The notes below the pieces were generated by a model. The model was given only the letters and a program-made list of their open reading frames with translations, was not told the DNA's origin and did no database searches. 22,494 bases of DNA from DATBGO01 sp036558005 (GTDB lineage Bacteria; Actinomycetota; Actinomycetes; Streptosporangiales; Streptosporangiaceae), in assembly GCA_036558005.1 (NCBI GenBank), contig DATBGO010000266.1, positions 1-22,494 of the forward strand. The letters are read 5' to 3'. The first letter of the stretch is position 1; each line of letters starts with the position of its first letter. A program made the translations under genes and the position numbers. Positions 14,421 to 21,239 of this stretch are shown piece after piece.

Positions 14421-15182
14421 TCAGCCCGCCGCGGCGGTCCAGCGGGCCAGCGCCAGCCCGACCAGCTCGGCGTTCCCGCTGACCGGCTCGCCGTCCGGGC
14501 CGGCCAGGGTGTCCTCCAGGCCGATCCTGGTGGCCAGCCCCAGCCGCCCGGCCTGCGCGATCAGCGGCCAGCAGGACGCCTGCTCGCCGTGCAGCAGCAC
14601 CGGCAGGTCCAGGCCGAGCCCGCCGAGCGCGGTCAGGATCTCCCCGGCCGTCGCGACCGCGTCCGCCCCGGGCAGGCCGCCCAGCTCGACCATGATCCGC
14701 AGCCACGGGACGGCCCTGCTCACCCGGGCCAGGATCGGCACGTCGGTGAGCGTCCAGACCCCCGCCTCCGGCGCGATCCCCGCCGTTTCGAGCAGCATGA
14801 GCAGGTCGTCAAGCCCCGGCTCGGCCAGGTTGACGGAGGCGAAATCGGGCCGGGAGCCGCCGGGCAGCGCCGCCCACTGGGTCACCGCGGCGTGCCTGGC
14901 CTCCGGATCGCCGCCGGTGATCCACACGCCGGTCGAGACCCCGACCGGCGTGCCCGGGCAGGCCGAGCGGATCGCCGCCACGGCGGCGCCGACGTCGGCG
15001 GCGCGCAGCGACTCGGCCCCGTCGCCGCCGCGGGCGTGCACGTGCAGCGCCTCGGCCCCGGCCGCGACCGCGGCCCGGCCCGAGCCGGCGAGCTGCGCCG
15101 GGGTGACCGGGAGGGCCGGGTGATCGCCGCGGCCGCGGCGCCCGTTCAGGCAGGCTTTGATCCGCTCGATCCGTTCGCTCAC
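14421..15182 (-). CDS. BKACE-family (3-keto-5-aminohexanoate cleavage-like) enzyme
   Basis: Predicted metal-dependent enzyme of the BKACE (DUF849) family, which condenses a beta-keto acid with acetyl-CoA to acetoacetate and a new CoA ester. It has 253 aa, shorter than the usual 270-310. Family features visible are a TIM-barrel repeat pattern, PVTPAQLAGSGRAAVAAGAEALHVHARG with the metal-binding His pair (HVHARG), STGVWI, PDFASVNLAEPG, and the C-terminal LLHGEQASCWP and RIGLEDT segments. The usual N-terminal strand (ITxALTGA) is replaced by an Arg/Gly-rich stretch, so residues that contact the keto acid may differ. GTG 15182 gives a sensible N-terminus but has no clear ribosome site. No typical lysine or carnitine catabolism genes are adjacent, so the substrate is unknown. 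Confidence 0.85.
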   Translation of the reverse strand: MSERIERIKACLNGRRGRGDHPALPVTPAQLAGSGRAAVAAGAEALHVHARGGDGAESLRAADVGAAVAAIRSACPGTPVGVSTGVWITGGDPEARHAAVTQWAALPGGSRPDFASVNLAEPGLDDLLMLLETAGIAPEAGVWTLTDVPILARVSRAVPWLRIMVELGGLPGADAVATAGEILTALGGLGLDLPVLLHGEQASCWPLIAQAGRLGLATRIGLEDTLAGPDGEPVSGNAELVGLALARWTAAAG

Positions 15183-15194
15183 CTGGCTATGCTC

Positions 15195-15267
15195 GCAGCA
15201 ACCCGGCCGTGCCCGCAGCAACCCGGCCGTGCCCGCAGCAACCCGGCCGTGCCCGCAGCAACCCGGC
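15195..15267. repeat. 20-bp tandem repeat, about 3.6 copies
   Basis: The unit gcagcaacccggccgtgccc repeats perfectly at 15195, 15215 and 15235, with a 13-bp partial copy at 15255. It lies in the 100-bp gap between the antiporter stop and the BKACE start. The 20-bp period is not a multiple of 3, so it is not a coding repeat. The period is close to two helical turns, so the unit could present sites on one DNA face, or it may be a slippage product. Confidence 0.9.
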
Positions 15268-15282
15268 GGGCCGCGTCCCGGA

Positions 15283-16554
15283 TCAGCCGCCCGCGGGGCC
15301 GCCGCCGCGCCGGGTGAGCCGCCGGACCGGCAGTTCAGCGGCCGCGCCGCGGCCGGCCTGCCCTGAGCTGAGCAGGGCGCCGTAACGCCGGGCCAGCGGC
15401 TGCGCGCTGGCCCCGTGCGCGAGCACGCTGAACAGGACGGTCAGCGTGATCACCGCCATGGCGGGCCGGGACGCGGCCGGGCCGAGCTCCTCCAGCGCCA
15501 GCAGCGCGAAGACGACCGACGCCAGCCCGCGCGGCCCGAACCAGCCGACGAACGCCACCGTGCCCGCCCGCAGCCCGCTGCCGGTCAGCGCGGCGGCCAC
15601 CGGGAGCATCCTGACCACCGTCAGGCTGAGCCCGGCGTAGAGCAGCACCGGCCAGGTCAGGTCCTCCAGCGCGGGGATGACCACCACCGCGCCGAACGCC
15701 AGCCAGGTCAGCAGCGACACCAGCGCGCCGCTCTCCTCGACGAAGGGCACCAGCCGCTCACCGGGCCGCCCGGCCGCGCTGCCGTAGGTAAGCCCGGCCG
15801 CGAAGGCCGCGACGAACCCGTTGCCGTGCGCGGCGATCGCCGCCGCGTAGGCACACACCGCCAGGCCCAGCACGGCCGCGCCGCTGAAGCTGTCGTCGGC
15901 CCAGCCCCGGTCGCGCCCGCGCCGGACCAGCCAGCCGCCCGCCGCGCCGATGGCGCCGCCGGCCAGCGCGCCGGCGACCAGCCCGGCGGCGGCGACGCCG
16001 GGGCCGGCGGCCGAGCCTTCGCCGCCGGAGGCGATGCCCGCGATCGCGACCGTGACCACCGGCGTCGCGATCCCGTCGTTGAGCCCGCTCTCGACGTTGA
16101 TCAGCCGCCGGATCCGGGCCGGGACCGCCGGGTTGAGCATCATGCCCGAGCCCAGCGCGGCGTCGGTCGGGGCCAGCGCGGCGCCGATCAGCAGCGCCAC
16201 CCAGATGCCGCGGCCGGGGAACAGCGCCAGCGCGGCCAGCATCCCCAGCCCGATCGTCAGCGGCAGGCCGATCCCGAGCAGCCGCAGGTACAGGCCAGGA
16301 TCAGCGCGGATGCCGGGCAGCCCGACCCGGGACGCGTCGCTGAACAGCAGCAGCACGAGCGTCGCCTCGGCCAGGCCTTTCACCAGCTCGTGGCTCGGCC
16401 GGGCGGCCAGCACCGCGACCGGCCCGTGGGTCAGCACCATCCCGGCCAGCAGGAAGATGATCGGCGCGGTGACGTCGTAGCGTTCCAGCCGGGCCGACAC
16501 CGCGCCCCAGCAGAACACCAGCGCCGCGACGATCGCCAAGTCGGGGATGCTCAT
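15283..16554 (-). CDS. Cation:proton antiporter, CPA1 (NhaP-like)
   Basis: Inner-membrane Na+(K+)/H+ exchanger, 423 aa, with about 12 hydrophobic helices. CPA1 hallmarks are IIFLLAGMVLTHGP, the TDAALG segment (LAPTDAALGSGMM), and NVESGLNDGIATP, which carries the ND ion-binding pair in the known position. VGWFGPRGLASVVFALL is the other conserved helix. A basic Gly/Arg tail of about 40 residues follows. It would export Na+ or K+ in exchange for protons and support pH or osmotic homeostasis. ATG 16554 gives the natural start (MSIPDLAIVAALVFCWG). GTG 16569 would add five residues; neither has a good ribosome site. No regulatory TrkA-like domain is present. The BKACE gene follows downstream across the tandem repeat. 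Confidence 0.93.
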   Translation of the reverse strand: MSIPDLAIVAALVFCWGAVSARLERYDVTAPIIFLLAGMVLTHGPVAVLAARPSHELVKGLAEATLVLLLFSDASRVGLPGIRADPGLYLRLLGIGLPLTIGLGMLAALALFPGRGIWVALLIGAALAPTDAALGSGMMLNPAVPARIRRLINVESGLNDGIATPVVTVAIAGIASGGEGSAAGPGVAAAGLVAGALAGGAIGAAGGWLVRRGRDRGWADDSFSGAAVLGLAVCAYAAAIAAHGNGFVAAFAAGLTYGSAAGRPGERLVPFVEESGALVSLLTWLAFGAVVVIPALEDLTWPVLLYAGLSLTVVRMLPVAAALTGSGLRAGTVAFVGWFGPRGLASVVFALLALEELGPAASRPAMAVITLTVLFSVLAHGASAQPLARRYGALLSSGQAGRGAAAELPVRRLTRRGGGPAGG

Positions 16555-16689
16555 CAGCGCGCCGGGCACGGCCCGCCGCCAGGGCCGCGCCGCCTGGCCG
16601 CCCCTTTCTCGCGACGGTGACCGGATCAGCGGACCCGGTCATTGGCTCACCGCGGCCTGCCGGTGTCATCACCCCGCCCAGGTGAGCTG

Positions 16690-16706
16690 CCGGGCCGCCG
16701 GCCCGG
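16690..16706 (-). terminator. Short GC hairpin after the DUF5655 gene
   Basis: CCGGGCC-GCC-GGCCCGG, a perfect 7-bp stem with a 3-nt loop, starts about 14 bp after the stop at 16720 on the minus strand. It is compact enough to be a weak intrinsic terminator; there is no T-tract. The rest of the 165-bp gap to the antiporter start shows no gene. Confidence 0.45.
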
Positions 16707-16719
16707 GGCGGCCGGACGG

Positions 16720-17289
16720 TCAGGCGTTCTGGTCGTAGGCGGCCTGCAGCAGCCCGAGCACCTCGTCGTCGACCTCCGCGGCGCTGCGCAGCGAGATCTT
16801 GTGCGTCGCCTGGCCCGGCCCGGTAGCCGGCTGGGCCCGGCCCGGCGGCGGGTCGGTGAACCGCAGCCCCAGGTCCACCCGGTCGCGGGCGGCCGGGGCG
16901 ACCGCGGCGAACTGCCTGCCGCGCACGAACGGGGTGTAGCTGCCGCGGCCCTCGATCGTCACGTCGTCGCCGAGCCCGGTGATCGCCGCGGCCAGCGCGT
17001 CGTAGATCGGCCGCAGCGCCGCCTTCGGGCCCTGGTACTGGCTGTCGATGTACTCATCGACCGTCGGCCGGACCCAGCCTGCCGCCCGCGCCGCCGCGTC
17101 GGCGATCGCCCACTGGCTGTTCTGCGGCACCCCGTGCTCGGCGCGCAGCCAGCGGCGGACCGCGTTCTGGTCGAGCGGGTCGACGCCGGAGGCGCTGACC
17201 AGGGCCACCCATTCGGCCAGCGACCGGCCGGTGCGCGCGGACAGTGACGCGCTGACCGCGCTCATCATGTCGTCGGGCGTCTTGGCCAC
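16720..17289 (-). CDS. DUF4287/DUF5655 domain protein
   Basis: Cytoplasmic protein, 189 aa from GTG 17289, of unknown function. The N-terminal part (about 1-75) matches the DUF4287 layout: short helices with SARTGRSLAEWVALVSASG and GVPQNSQWAIADAA. The second part (about 90-185) resembles DUF5655: GPKAALRPIYDALAAAITGLGDDVTIEGRGSYTPFVRGRQFAAVAP, then RVDLGLRF, a compact YdhG-like fold thought to bind small ligands or DNA. No catalytic residues are evident. An ATG at 17346 would add 19 residues (MVWRLDLVAPGPPRVYAGP) unlike the family. GTG 17289 begins VAKTPDDMM, matching usual starts, and a TACGCT -10-like box ends 5 nt before it, so leaderless translation is possible. Confidence 0.85.
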   Translation of the reverse strand: MAKTPDDMMSAVSASLSARTGRSLAEWVALVSASGVDPLDQNAVRRWLRAEHGVPQNSQWAIADAAARAAGWVRPTVDEYIDSQYQGPKAALRPIYDALAAAITGLGDDVTIEGRGSYTPFVRGRQFAAVAPAARDRVDLGLRFTDPPPGRAQPATGPGQATHKISLRSAAEVDDEVLGLLQAAYDQNA

Positions 17290-17395
17290 CGGCCCAGCGT
17301 AGACCCGGGGCGGGCCCGGCGCGACCAGGTCAAGCCGCCAAACCATTCAAAGTAAATGAATACGGCTGCCGCAGGACGGTTTATCTCTTTTCATC

Positions 17396-17415
17396 TCAAT
17401 TCTTTTCTGAATTGA
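17396..17415. promoter_or_regulatory. AT-rich dyad TCAATTC-N6-GAATTGA
   Basis: A perfect 7-bp inverted repeat (17396-17402/17409-17415) with a TTTTCT centre, in a short AT-rich segment (about 17341-17420) between the DUF5655 and GH12 genes. AT-rich DNA is scarce in this genome, so a regulator site shared by the divergent genes is plausible. As RNA it would be a weak hairpin. Confidence 0.4.
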
Positions 17416-17436
17416 CTAGCACGGCCGGTACCGTCG

Positions 17437-17463
17437 TTGGCGCGGTGGCCCGAATGCTAATAT
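17437..17463 (+). promoter_or_regulatory. Possible GH12 promoter
   Basis: TTGGCG (17437-17442) and TAATAT (17458-17463), 15 bp apart. The -10-like box is good, but the spacing is short and the -35 is weak. Two TGGCCA copies follow within the next 30 bp. No gene is seen in 17347-17507. Confidence 0.3.
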
Positions 17464-17504
17464 GCGGCTGGCCAGTTTAGCGTATTCCTGGCCAATAACC
17501 GGGC

Positions 17505-17511
17505 GAGGTGA
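17505..17511 (+). promoter_or_regulatory. Ribosome binding site deciding the GH12 start
   Basis: GAGGTGA matches the 16S anti-Shine-Dalgarno exactly and lies 11 nt before ATG 17523. It overlaps GTG 17508, which makes that codon an unlikely start. Confidence 0.5.
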
Positions 17512-17522
17512 ATGCAGCTAAA

Positions 17523-18341
17523 ATGATGTTTTCCGGGGGGTTTAACCGGGTCTTCAGCAGGATGAATTCAGGGCACCGGATCGTGGGTTTAGTGCTGGCT
17601 GCCGCGCTCGCCGCGGTGGCCGTCCCGGCCGATGGCCCGCCGGCCGGGGCGGCGCCGATCCGCGCGTTCTGCGGAAGGTACCAGCACGTCACGGTGACGA
17701 CCAGGGCCGGGACCGCGTTCGTCGTGCGCAACGACTTCTGGGGGACCAGGCGCGTCTGCCTGCAGAACTCGGGCCTGCGGCCGAACTTCCGGGTGACCAG
17801 GACCCGGCGTAACGCCATCCACGGCAAGGTCATGTCGTTCCCCTACATCCTGCGGGGCTGCAGCTGGGGGGTCTGCTCGCCGAAGAGCAGGCTGCCGGCC
17901 CGGGTGCGGAGCCTGCGCAAGCCGGAAGCCAGCTGGCGCGTCTTCGCCCGGGCCCGCGGCCGGTGGAACGCCTCGCTGGAGACCTGGTTCGGCAAGCGGG
18001 ACATGAAGACCGGCCAGGCCAACGGCGCCGAGCTGATGATCTGGCTGAACACCAGGAACCTGCCCAGGTCCAGCACCCGGCGGGTCCGGATCGACGGCAC
18101 CTGGTGGTACCTGGCGCACTGGAAGGCGCGCGGCCACGGTAAAACCTGGCACTACATTCAGTTCCGCCGGGTCAGGCGGACGAGTAGGGTTAGCGGCCTG
18201 AAGCTGTGGCCGTTCATAAAGAAGGCCGAGCAGCTGCACCTGATCAAGCCGCGGTGGTGGCTGCTCAATATCGAAGCCGGCTTCGAGATCTGGAACGGCG
18301 GCACGGGCCTTCGGACCAAGTCGTTCTGGGCCCGGCCATAG
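17523..18341 (+). CDS. Secreted GH12-family glycosidase (endoglucanase/xyloglucanase-like), very basic
   Basis: Exported beta-glucanase-fold protein, 272 aa. An N-terminal signal or anchor helix (RIVGLVLAAALAAVAVPA) precedes the domain. GH12 landmarks are FVVRNDFWGT with a nearby cysteine, NASLETWFG, the nucleophile motif ELMIWLN (Glu170), YLAHWKARG, and the acid/base motif AGFEIWNGGTGL (Glu255) near the C-terminus. Both catalytic glutamates are kept, so activity on beta-1,4-glucan or xyloglucan is plausible. Odd feature: the chain is very rich in Arg and Lys (RRVRIDG, FRRVRRTSRVSG, LRPNFRVTRTRR), unlike most secreted GH12 enzymes. No carbohydrate-binding module is attached. The start is set by the GAGGTGA site before ATG 17523; ATG 17562 and GTG 17508 are alternatives. 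It converges on the mop gene with a shared hairpin. Confidence 0.85.
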   Translation: MMFSGGFNRVFSRMNSGHRIVGLVLAAALAAVAVPADGPPAGAAPIRAFCGRYQHVTVTTRAGTAFVVRNDFWGTRRVCLQNSGLRPNFRVTRTRRNAIHGKVMSFPYILRGCSWGVCSPKSRLPARVRSLRKPEASWRVFARARGRWNASLETWFGKRDMKTGQANGAELMIWLNTRNLPRSSTRRVRIDGTWWYLAHWKARGHGKTWHYIQFRRVRRTSRVSGLKLWPFIKKAEQLHLIKPRWWLLNIEAGFEIWNGGTGLRTKSFWARP

Positions 18342-18375
18342 CCAGCCGACGCGCGTACGCGCGCGGCAACCGCGG

Positions 18376-18405
18376 GTCTCCGCCCGGCTTGGGGCGGGCG
18401 GAGAC
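18376..18405. terminator. Bidirectional hairpin terminator between GH12 and molbindin genes
   Basis: GTCTCCGCCCG (18376-18386) pairs perfectly with CGGGCGGAGAC (18395-18405), an 11-bp stem with an 8-nt loop. It lies between convergent stops (18341 and 18406) and can serve both transcripts. Confidence 0.75.
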
Positions 18406-18615
18406 TCAGCTCCCGGTCGCGAGAATGACGTCCGACGCCTTGATCACGGCGGTGACCTGGCTGCCTTCAGCCAGGCCGAGCTGGCGGACCGCCTCGACCG
18501 TGATGGAGGCGACCAGCCGCACTCCGCCGGCGTCCAGCTCGACGTTGGCGATCGCTTCTCCGCTGTTGACGCTGGTGACCCGCGCCGGTATCTGATTCCG
18601 CGCGCTCAGCTGCAT
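18406..18615 (-). CDS. Molbindin (Mop/TOBE molybdate-binding protein)
   Basis: Small cytoplasmic oxyanion-binding protein, 69 aa, made of a single Mop/TOBE domain. The motif MQLSARNQIPARV is the family N-terminus, followed by GEAIANVELDAGGVRLVASITVEAVRQLGL and the C-terminal VTAVIKASDVILA. Related molbindins assemble as hexamers that store or buffer molybdate. ATG 18615 follows GGAGG by 8 nt; the open frame upstream of it overlaps the response-regulator end and is not real coding. It is downstream of the PspC kinase/regulator pair on the same strand with an 89-bp gap. The only molybdoenzyme in the window is about 10 kb away, so a link is only thematic. Confidence 0.92.
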   Translation of the reverse strand: MQLSARNQIPARVTSVNSGEAIANVELDAGGVRLVASITVEAVRQLGLAEGSQVTAVIKASDVILATGS

Positions 18616-18704
18616 GATGTGGACCTCCCCGACGACGTCCCGCGGTGCCGCGGGCCTCAGGTTAGCTTCCCCGCCACCGAACCGGGCAATCTCCGGCCTG
18701 CCGT

Positions 18705-19388
18705 TCAGGTCAGGCGCCGCTCGGCCGCCCACCGGGTCAGCTGGTGCCGGGTCGACAGCTGCAGCTTGCGCAGCACCGAGGACACGTGGCTCTCCACCGT
18801 CTTGGCCGAGATGTACAGGTCGCGGGCGATCTCCTTGTAGGTGTAGCCGCGCGCGATCAGCCGCAGCACCTCCCGCTCGCGCGGGGTGAGCTGGTCCAGC
18901 TCCGGGTCGAACGACGGCTTGTCCGCGGCGGCCGCGGGCAGCCCGGCGAACGCGTCCAGCACGAACCCGGCCAGCCGCGGCGAGAACACCGCGTCCCCCG
19001 CGGCCACCCGCCGGATCGCGTCCACCAGCTCGGCGCTGGAGATCGTCTTGGTCACGTACCCGCGCGCGCCGGCCCTGATCACCGCGATGACGTCCTCGGG
19101 GGCATCCGAGGCGGACAAGGCGAGGAACCGCACCAGCGGGTGCTCGCCCTTGATCGCGGTCACCACGAGCTGGCCGCCCCCGCCGGGCAGGTGAACATCG
19201 AGCAGAACGACATCCGGCTCGCAGTCCGCGATCGCAGCGATAGCGGGCTCCACGTCGTCGGCCTCGCCGATGACCCGCACGTGATCACCGAGCTCAGCGC
19301 GGACCCCGGCGCGGAACAGGCCGTGATCATCGACGATGAACACCCGCGGCGGCTCGCCGCTGGCTGGCTGGGCGGCCGGACTGGTCAT
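18705..19388 (-). CDS. NarL/LuxR-type response regulator
   Basis: DNA-binding response regulator, 227 aa. The receiver domain (about 14-130) has the acidic pair Asp20-Asp21 in VFIVDDHGLFRAG, the phospho-acceptor Asp64 in VVLLDVHLPG, a Ser in ALSASD, and the conserved Lys in GYVTKTI. A linker leads to the LuxR helix-turn-helix (about 165-215) with LTPREREVLRLIARGYTYKEIARDLYISAKTVESHVSSVLRKL. All switch residues are present. Its ATG overlaps the kinase stop as ATGA, so the two are cotranslated as a two-component pair. The best candidate target is the divergent PspC gene and its own operon, through the half-sites at 20784-20824. A longer open frame upstream is only the kinase gene in another phase. 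Confidence 0.95.
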   Translation of the reverse strand: MTSPAAQPASGEPPRVFIVDDHGLFRAGVRAELGDHVRVIGEADDVEPAIAAIADCEPDVVLLDVHLPGGGGQLVVTAIKGEHPLVRFLALSASDAPEDVIAVIRAGARGYVTKTISSAELVDAIRRVAAGDAVFSPRLAGFVLDAFAGLPAAAADKPSFDPELDQLTPREREVLRLIARGYTYKEIARDLYISAKTVESHVSSVLRKLQLSTRHQLTRWAAERRLT

Positions 19389-20737
19389 GCCCGGCTCGGT
19401 TGCCGCTGCCCGGCGCCGCGGGGCATCGTCAGCGACACCTCGGTGCCCTCGCCCTGGACGCTGCGGATCCTGGCCTGCCCGCCGCGGCGGGCCATCCGGG
19501 CCCGCACCGACTCGGCCAGGCCCTTGCGGTCGGCTGGCACCGAGTCCGGGTCGAACCCGCGTCCCCGGTCGCGCACGAACACCGACACCTGTCCTGGCTC
19601 GACCTCGGCGAAGACCGACACCACCTGGGCGCCCGACCACTTGACCGCGTTCACGGTGGCCTCGCGGGCGGCGGCGAGCAGCGCGGTCAGGTCGTCGTCC
19701 AGCTCGCAGTCGCCGACGGTGACCGCCTCGACCGCGATCCCGTGCCTGGCCTCGACCTCCTGCTGGATCAGCCGCACCCCGCCGGCCAGGGTGAGCCCGT
19801 CGCCCGCCAGCGAGCCTGGCGCCTGGCCGTCGAACAGCCAGGACCGCAGTTCCCGTTCCTGCGCCCTGGCCAGCTGGGCGACCTGCTGCGGGTCGCCGGC
19901 CCTGCGCTGGATGAGGGCCAGGGTCTGCAGCACCGAGTCGTGTACCCGCGCGGCCATGTCGGCGCGCTCCTCGGCCCTGGCCCTGGCCTGCCGTTCGACC
20001 ACCAGGTCACGTGCCACCCGCAGCCACCACGGCCCGAGGACGATCACGATCGCGGCGATCACCAGGGCCACCCCGGCCAGCGGGCGCAGGAGCGAGATGC
20101 TCCGGCTGCCCGACACCAGCACCCCGAGGCCGCCCGCCAGCAGCAGCGCCGCGATCAGCAGCCGCAGCACGAACCTGGACCGCCGCGGCGGCTCGGAAAG
20201 CTTCAGCACCGGCTCGGCCAGCCGGCGCATGATGGCCTGCTCGTCCTCGGGCGCGTTGCGGTAGATCAGCACCAGCCCGGCCAGGCTGGTGACCAGCGGC
20301 CAGGACAGCGAGCCGAGCCAGGCGATCCGGGCCGCCGAGCCGAGGATCAGCAGCACGATCACCAGCGAGCCGGCCGCGGCGGCCAGCGCGATGCCCCGGC
20401 GGTCGGTCAGCGCCTTGCTGGCGATGCTGGTGTCCTGGCCGGGGCCGGGCACCAGCAGCCAGATCAGCACGTAGGCGGCCAGGCCGAAGCCGCTGCCCAG
20501 CGCGGTGACCACGAAGATGACGCGGATCGTGGTGACGTCGACGCCCGTCCTGGCGGCGATCCCCGACGCCACCCCGCCGACCAGGCGGCCCGCACTGGTG
20601 CGGCGCAGCGGCCCGTGCCCTGGCGGGCCGCGCCACCGCCGGCGCCGCCGCGGCCGCCCGGGCGCCTGGCCGCTAACAGGCGGCCACGTGCTGGCCGGCG
20701 GCGCCGGCTGGCTGGTGGTTCCGGTTCGTTTCCGCAC
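19385..20737 (-). CDS. PspC-domain sensor histidine kinase
   Basis: Membrane sensor kinase, 450 aa. An Arg/Pro-rich cytoplasmic start (1-45) precedes a PspC domain (about 46-108) with RLVGGVASGIAARTGVDVTTIR and a membrane helix YVLIWLLVP. Four more hydrophobic helices follow (about 115-235). The HisKA_3-like dimerization helix carries the phospho-acceptor His266 in AARVHDSVLQTLALIQ. The HATPase domain has EATVNAVKWSG (N box) and DRGRGFDP. These features match NarL-type kinases of actinobacteria that sense envelope stress. The PspC domain resembles the small protein encoded divergently, including the SIAS that follows it, so sensor and target may contact each other in the membrane. GTG 20737 has a weak ribosome site; no in-frame ATG lies close. 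Confidence 0.95.
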   Translation of the reverse strand: MRKRTGTTSQPAPPASTWPPVSGQAPGRPRRRRRWRGPPGHGPLRRTSAGRLVGGVASGIAARTGVDVTTIRVIFVVTALGSGFGLAAYVLIWLLVPGPGQDTSIASKALTDRRGIALAAAAGSLVIVLLILGSAARIAWLGSLSWPLVTSLAGLVLIYRNAPEDEQAIMRRLAEPVLKLSEPPRRSRFVLRLLIAALLLAGGLGVLVSGSRSISLLRPLAGVALVIAAIVIVLGPWWLRVARDLVVERQARARAEERADMAARVHDSVLQTLALIQRRAGDPQQVAQLARAQERELRSWLFDGQAPGSLAGDGLTLAGGVRLIQQEVEARHGIAVEAVTVGDCELDDDLTALLAAAREATVNAVKWSGAQVVSVFAEVEPGQVSVFVRDRGRGFDPDSVPADRKGLAESVRARMARRGGQARIRSVQGEGTEVSLTMPRGAGQRQPSRA

Positions 20738-20783
20738 CTGTCCATCATCGCCGCAGCTGGCGACTGCCGGCTACCCGGGCGAT

Positions 20784-20824
20784 CCCTGATGCGACCCTGA
20801 TCCGGCGCCGCGACGATCAGGGTC
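20784..20824. promoter_or_regulatory. Operator-like array between PspC kinase and PspC gene
   Basis: CCCTGAT occurs at 20784-20790 and 20795-20801, 11 bp apart, and its complement ATCAGGG occurs at 20816-20822. The second and third copies form a perfect 10-bp inverted repeat, GACCCTGATC-N12-GATCAGGGTC (20793-20802/20815-20824), with centres 22 bp apart. The block lies between divergent promoters, just upstream of a -10-like TACTTT (20845-20850) for the PspC gene. This is what a dimeric LuxR-type regulator site would look like. Confidence 0.6.
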
Positions 20825-20878
20825 GGGTCCGGGTGCTTCCCGATTACTTTCCCGCGCGCATGGCCGCACGCTGGAGCC

Positions 20879-21175
20879 ATGAACACCACGACAGCGAACC
20901 AGAGCCCGGTGAACGACCAGGAAAGCACCGAGACCGGCAGGCAGCAGCTGACCCGGCCGCTGGACGACCGGATGATCGCCGGCGTCGCCGCGGGCATCGC
21001 CCGCTACCTCGACGTCGACGTGACCATCGTGCGGATCGCCATCGCGGTCCTCACCGTCATCGGCGGCGCGGGCGTGCCGCTCTACCTGGCCGGCTGGCTG
21101 CTGATCCCGGAAGAGGGCAGCGAGCAGTCCATCGCCAGCCAGTACGTCGGTTCCCGGCAAGCCCGGTCGCACTGA
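20879..21175 (+). CDS. PspC-domain membrane protein
   Basis: Small membrane protein, 98 aa, with a single PspC domain. A polar N-terminus (1-26, Asn/Gln/Thr-rich) precedes RPLDDRMIAGVAAGIARYLDVDVTIVRIAIAVLTVIGGAGVPLYLAGWLLIPEEGSEQSIASQYV. The domain has an amphipathic helix followed by one membrane segment, as in phage-shock PspC. It is closely alike to the kinase N-terminal domain transcribed in the other direction. Known PspC proteins help sense or respond to membrane stress; the precise role here is inferred. ATG 20879 follows GGAG by only 2 nt. It stands 64 bp before the DUF1707 gene on the same strand and may be cotranscribed with it. Regulation by the adjacent two-component pair is likely. 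Confidence 0.92.
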   Translation: MNTTTANQSPVNDQESTETGRQQLTRPLDDRMIAGVAAGIARYLDVDVTIVRIAIAVLTVIGGAGVPLYLAGWLLIPEEGSEQSIASQYVGSRQARSH

Positions 21176-21239
21176 CCAGGTACACGGCATATCGGGGCGA
21201 ACAGTAAATCAGGAAAATACAGTCAGAAAGGCAACGAAC

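Noticed and set aside
15195..15267. CRISPR array
   Set aside because: The copies are contiguous with no unique spacers, and no cas gene is present.
15415..16620. 401-codon plus-strand open frame opposite the antiporter
   Set aside because: Low-complexity shadow; the minus strand has clear CPA1 motifs.
18744..20800. Long plus-strand open frames opposite the regulator and kinase
   Set aside because: Shadows of genes with clear receiver, HTH, HisKA and HATPase motifs.
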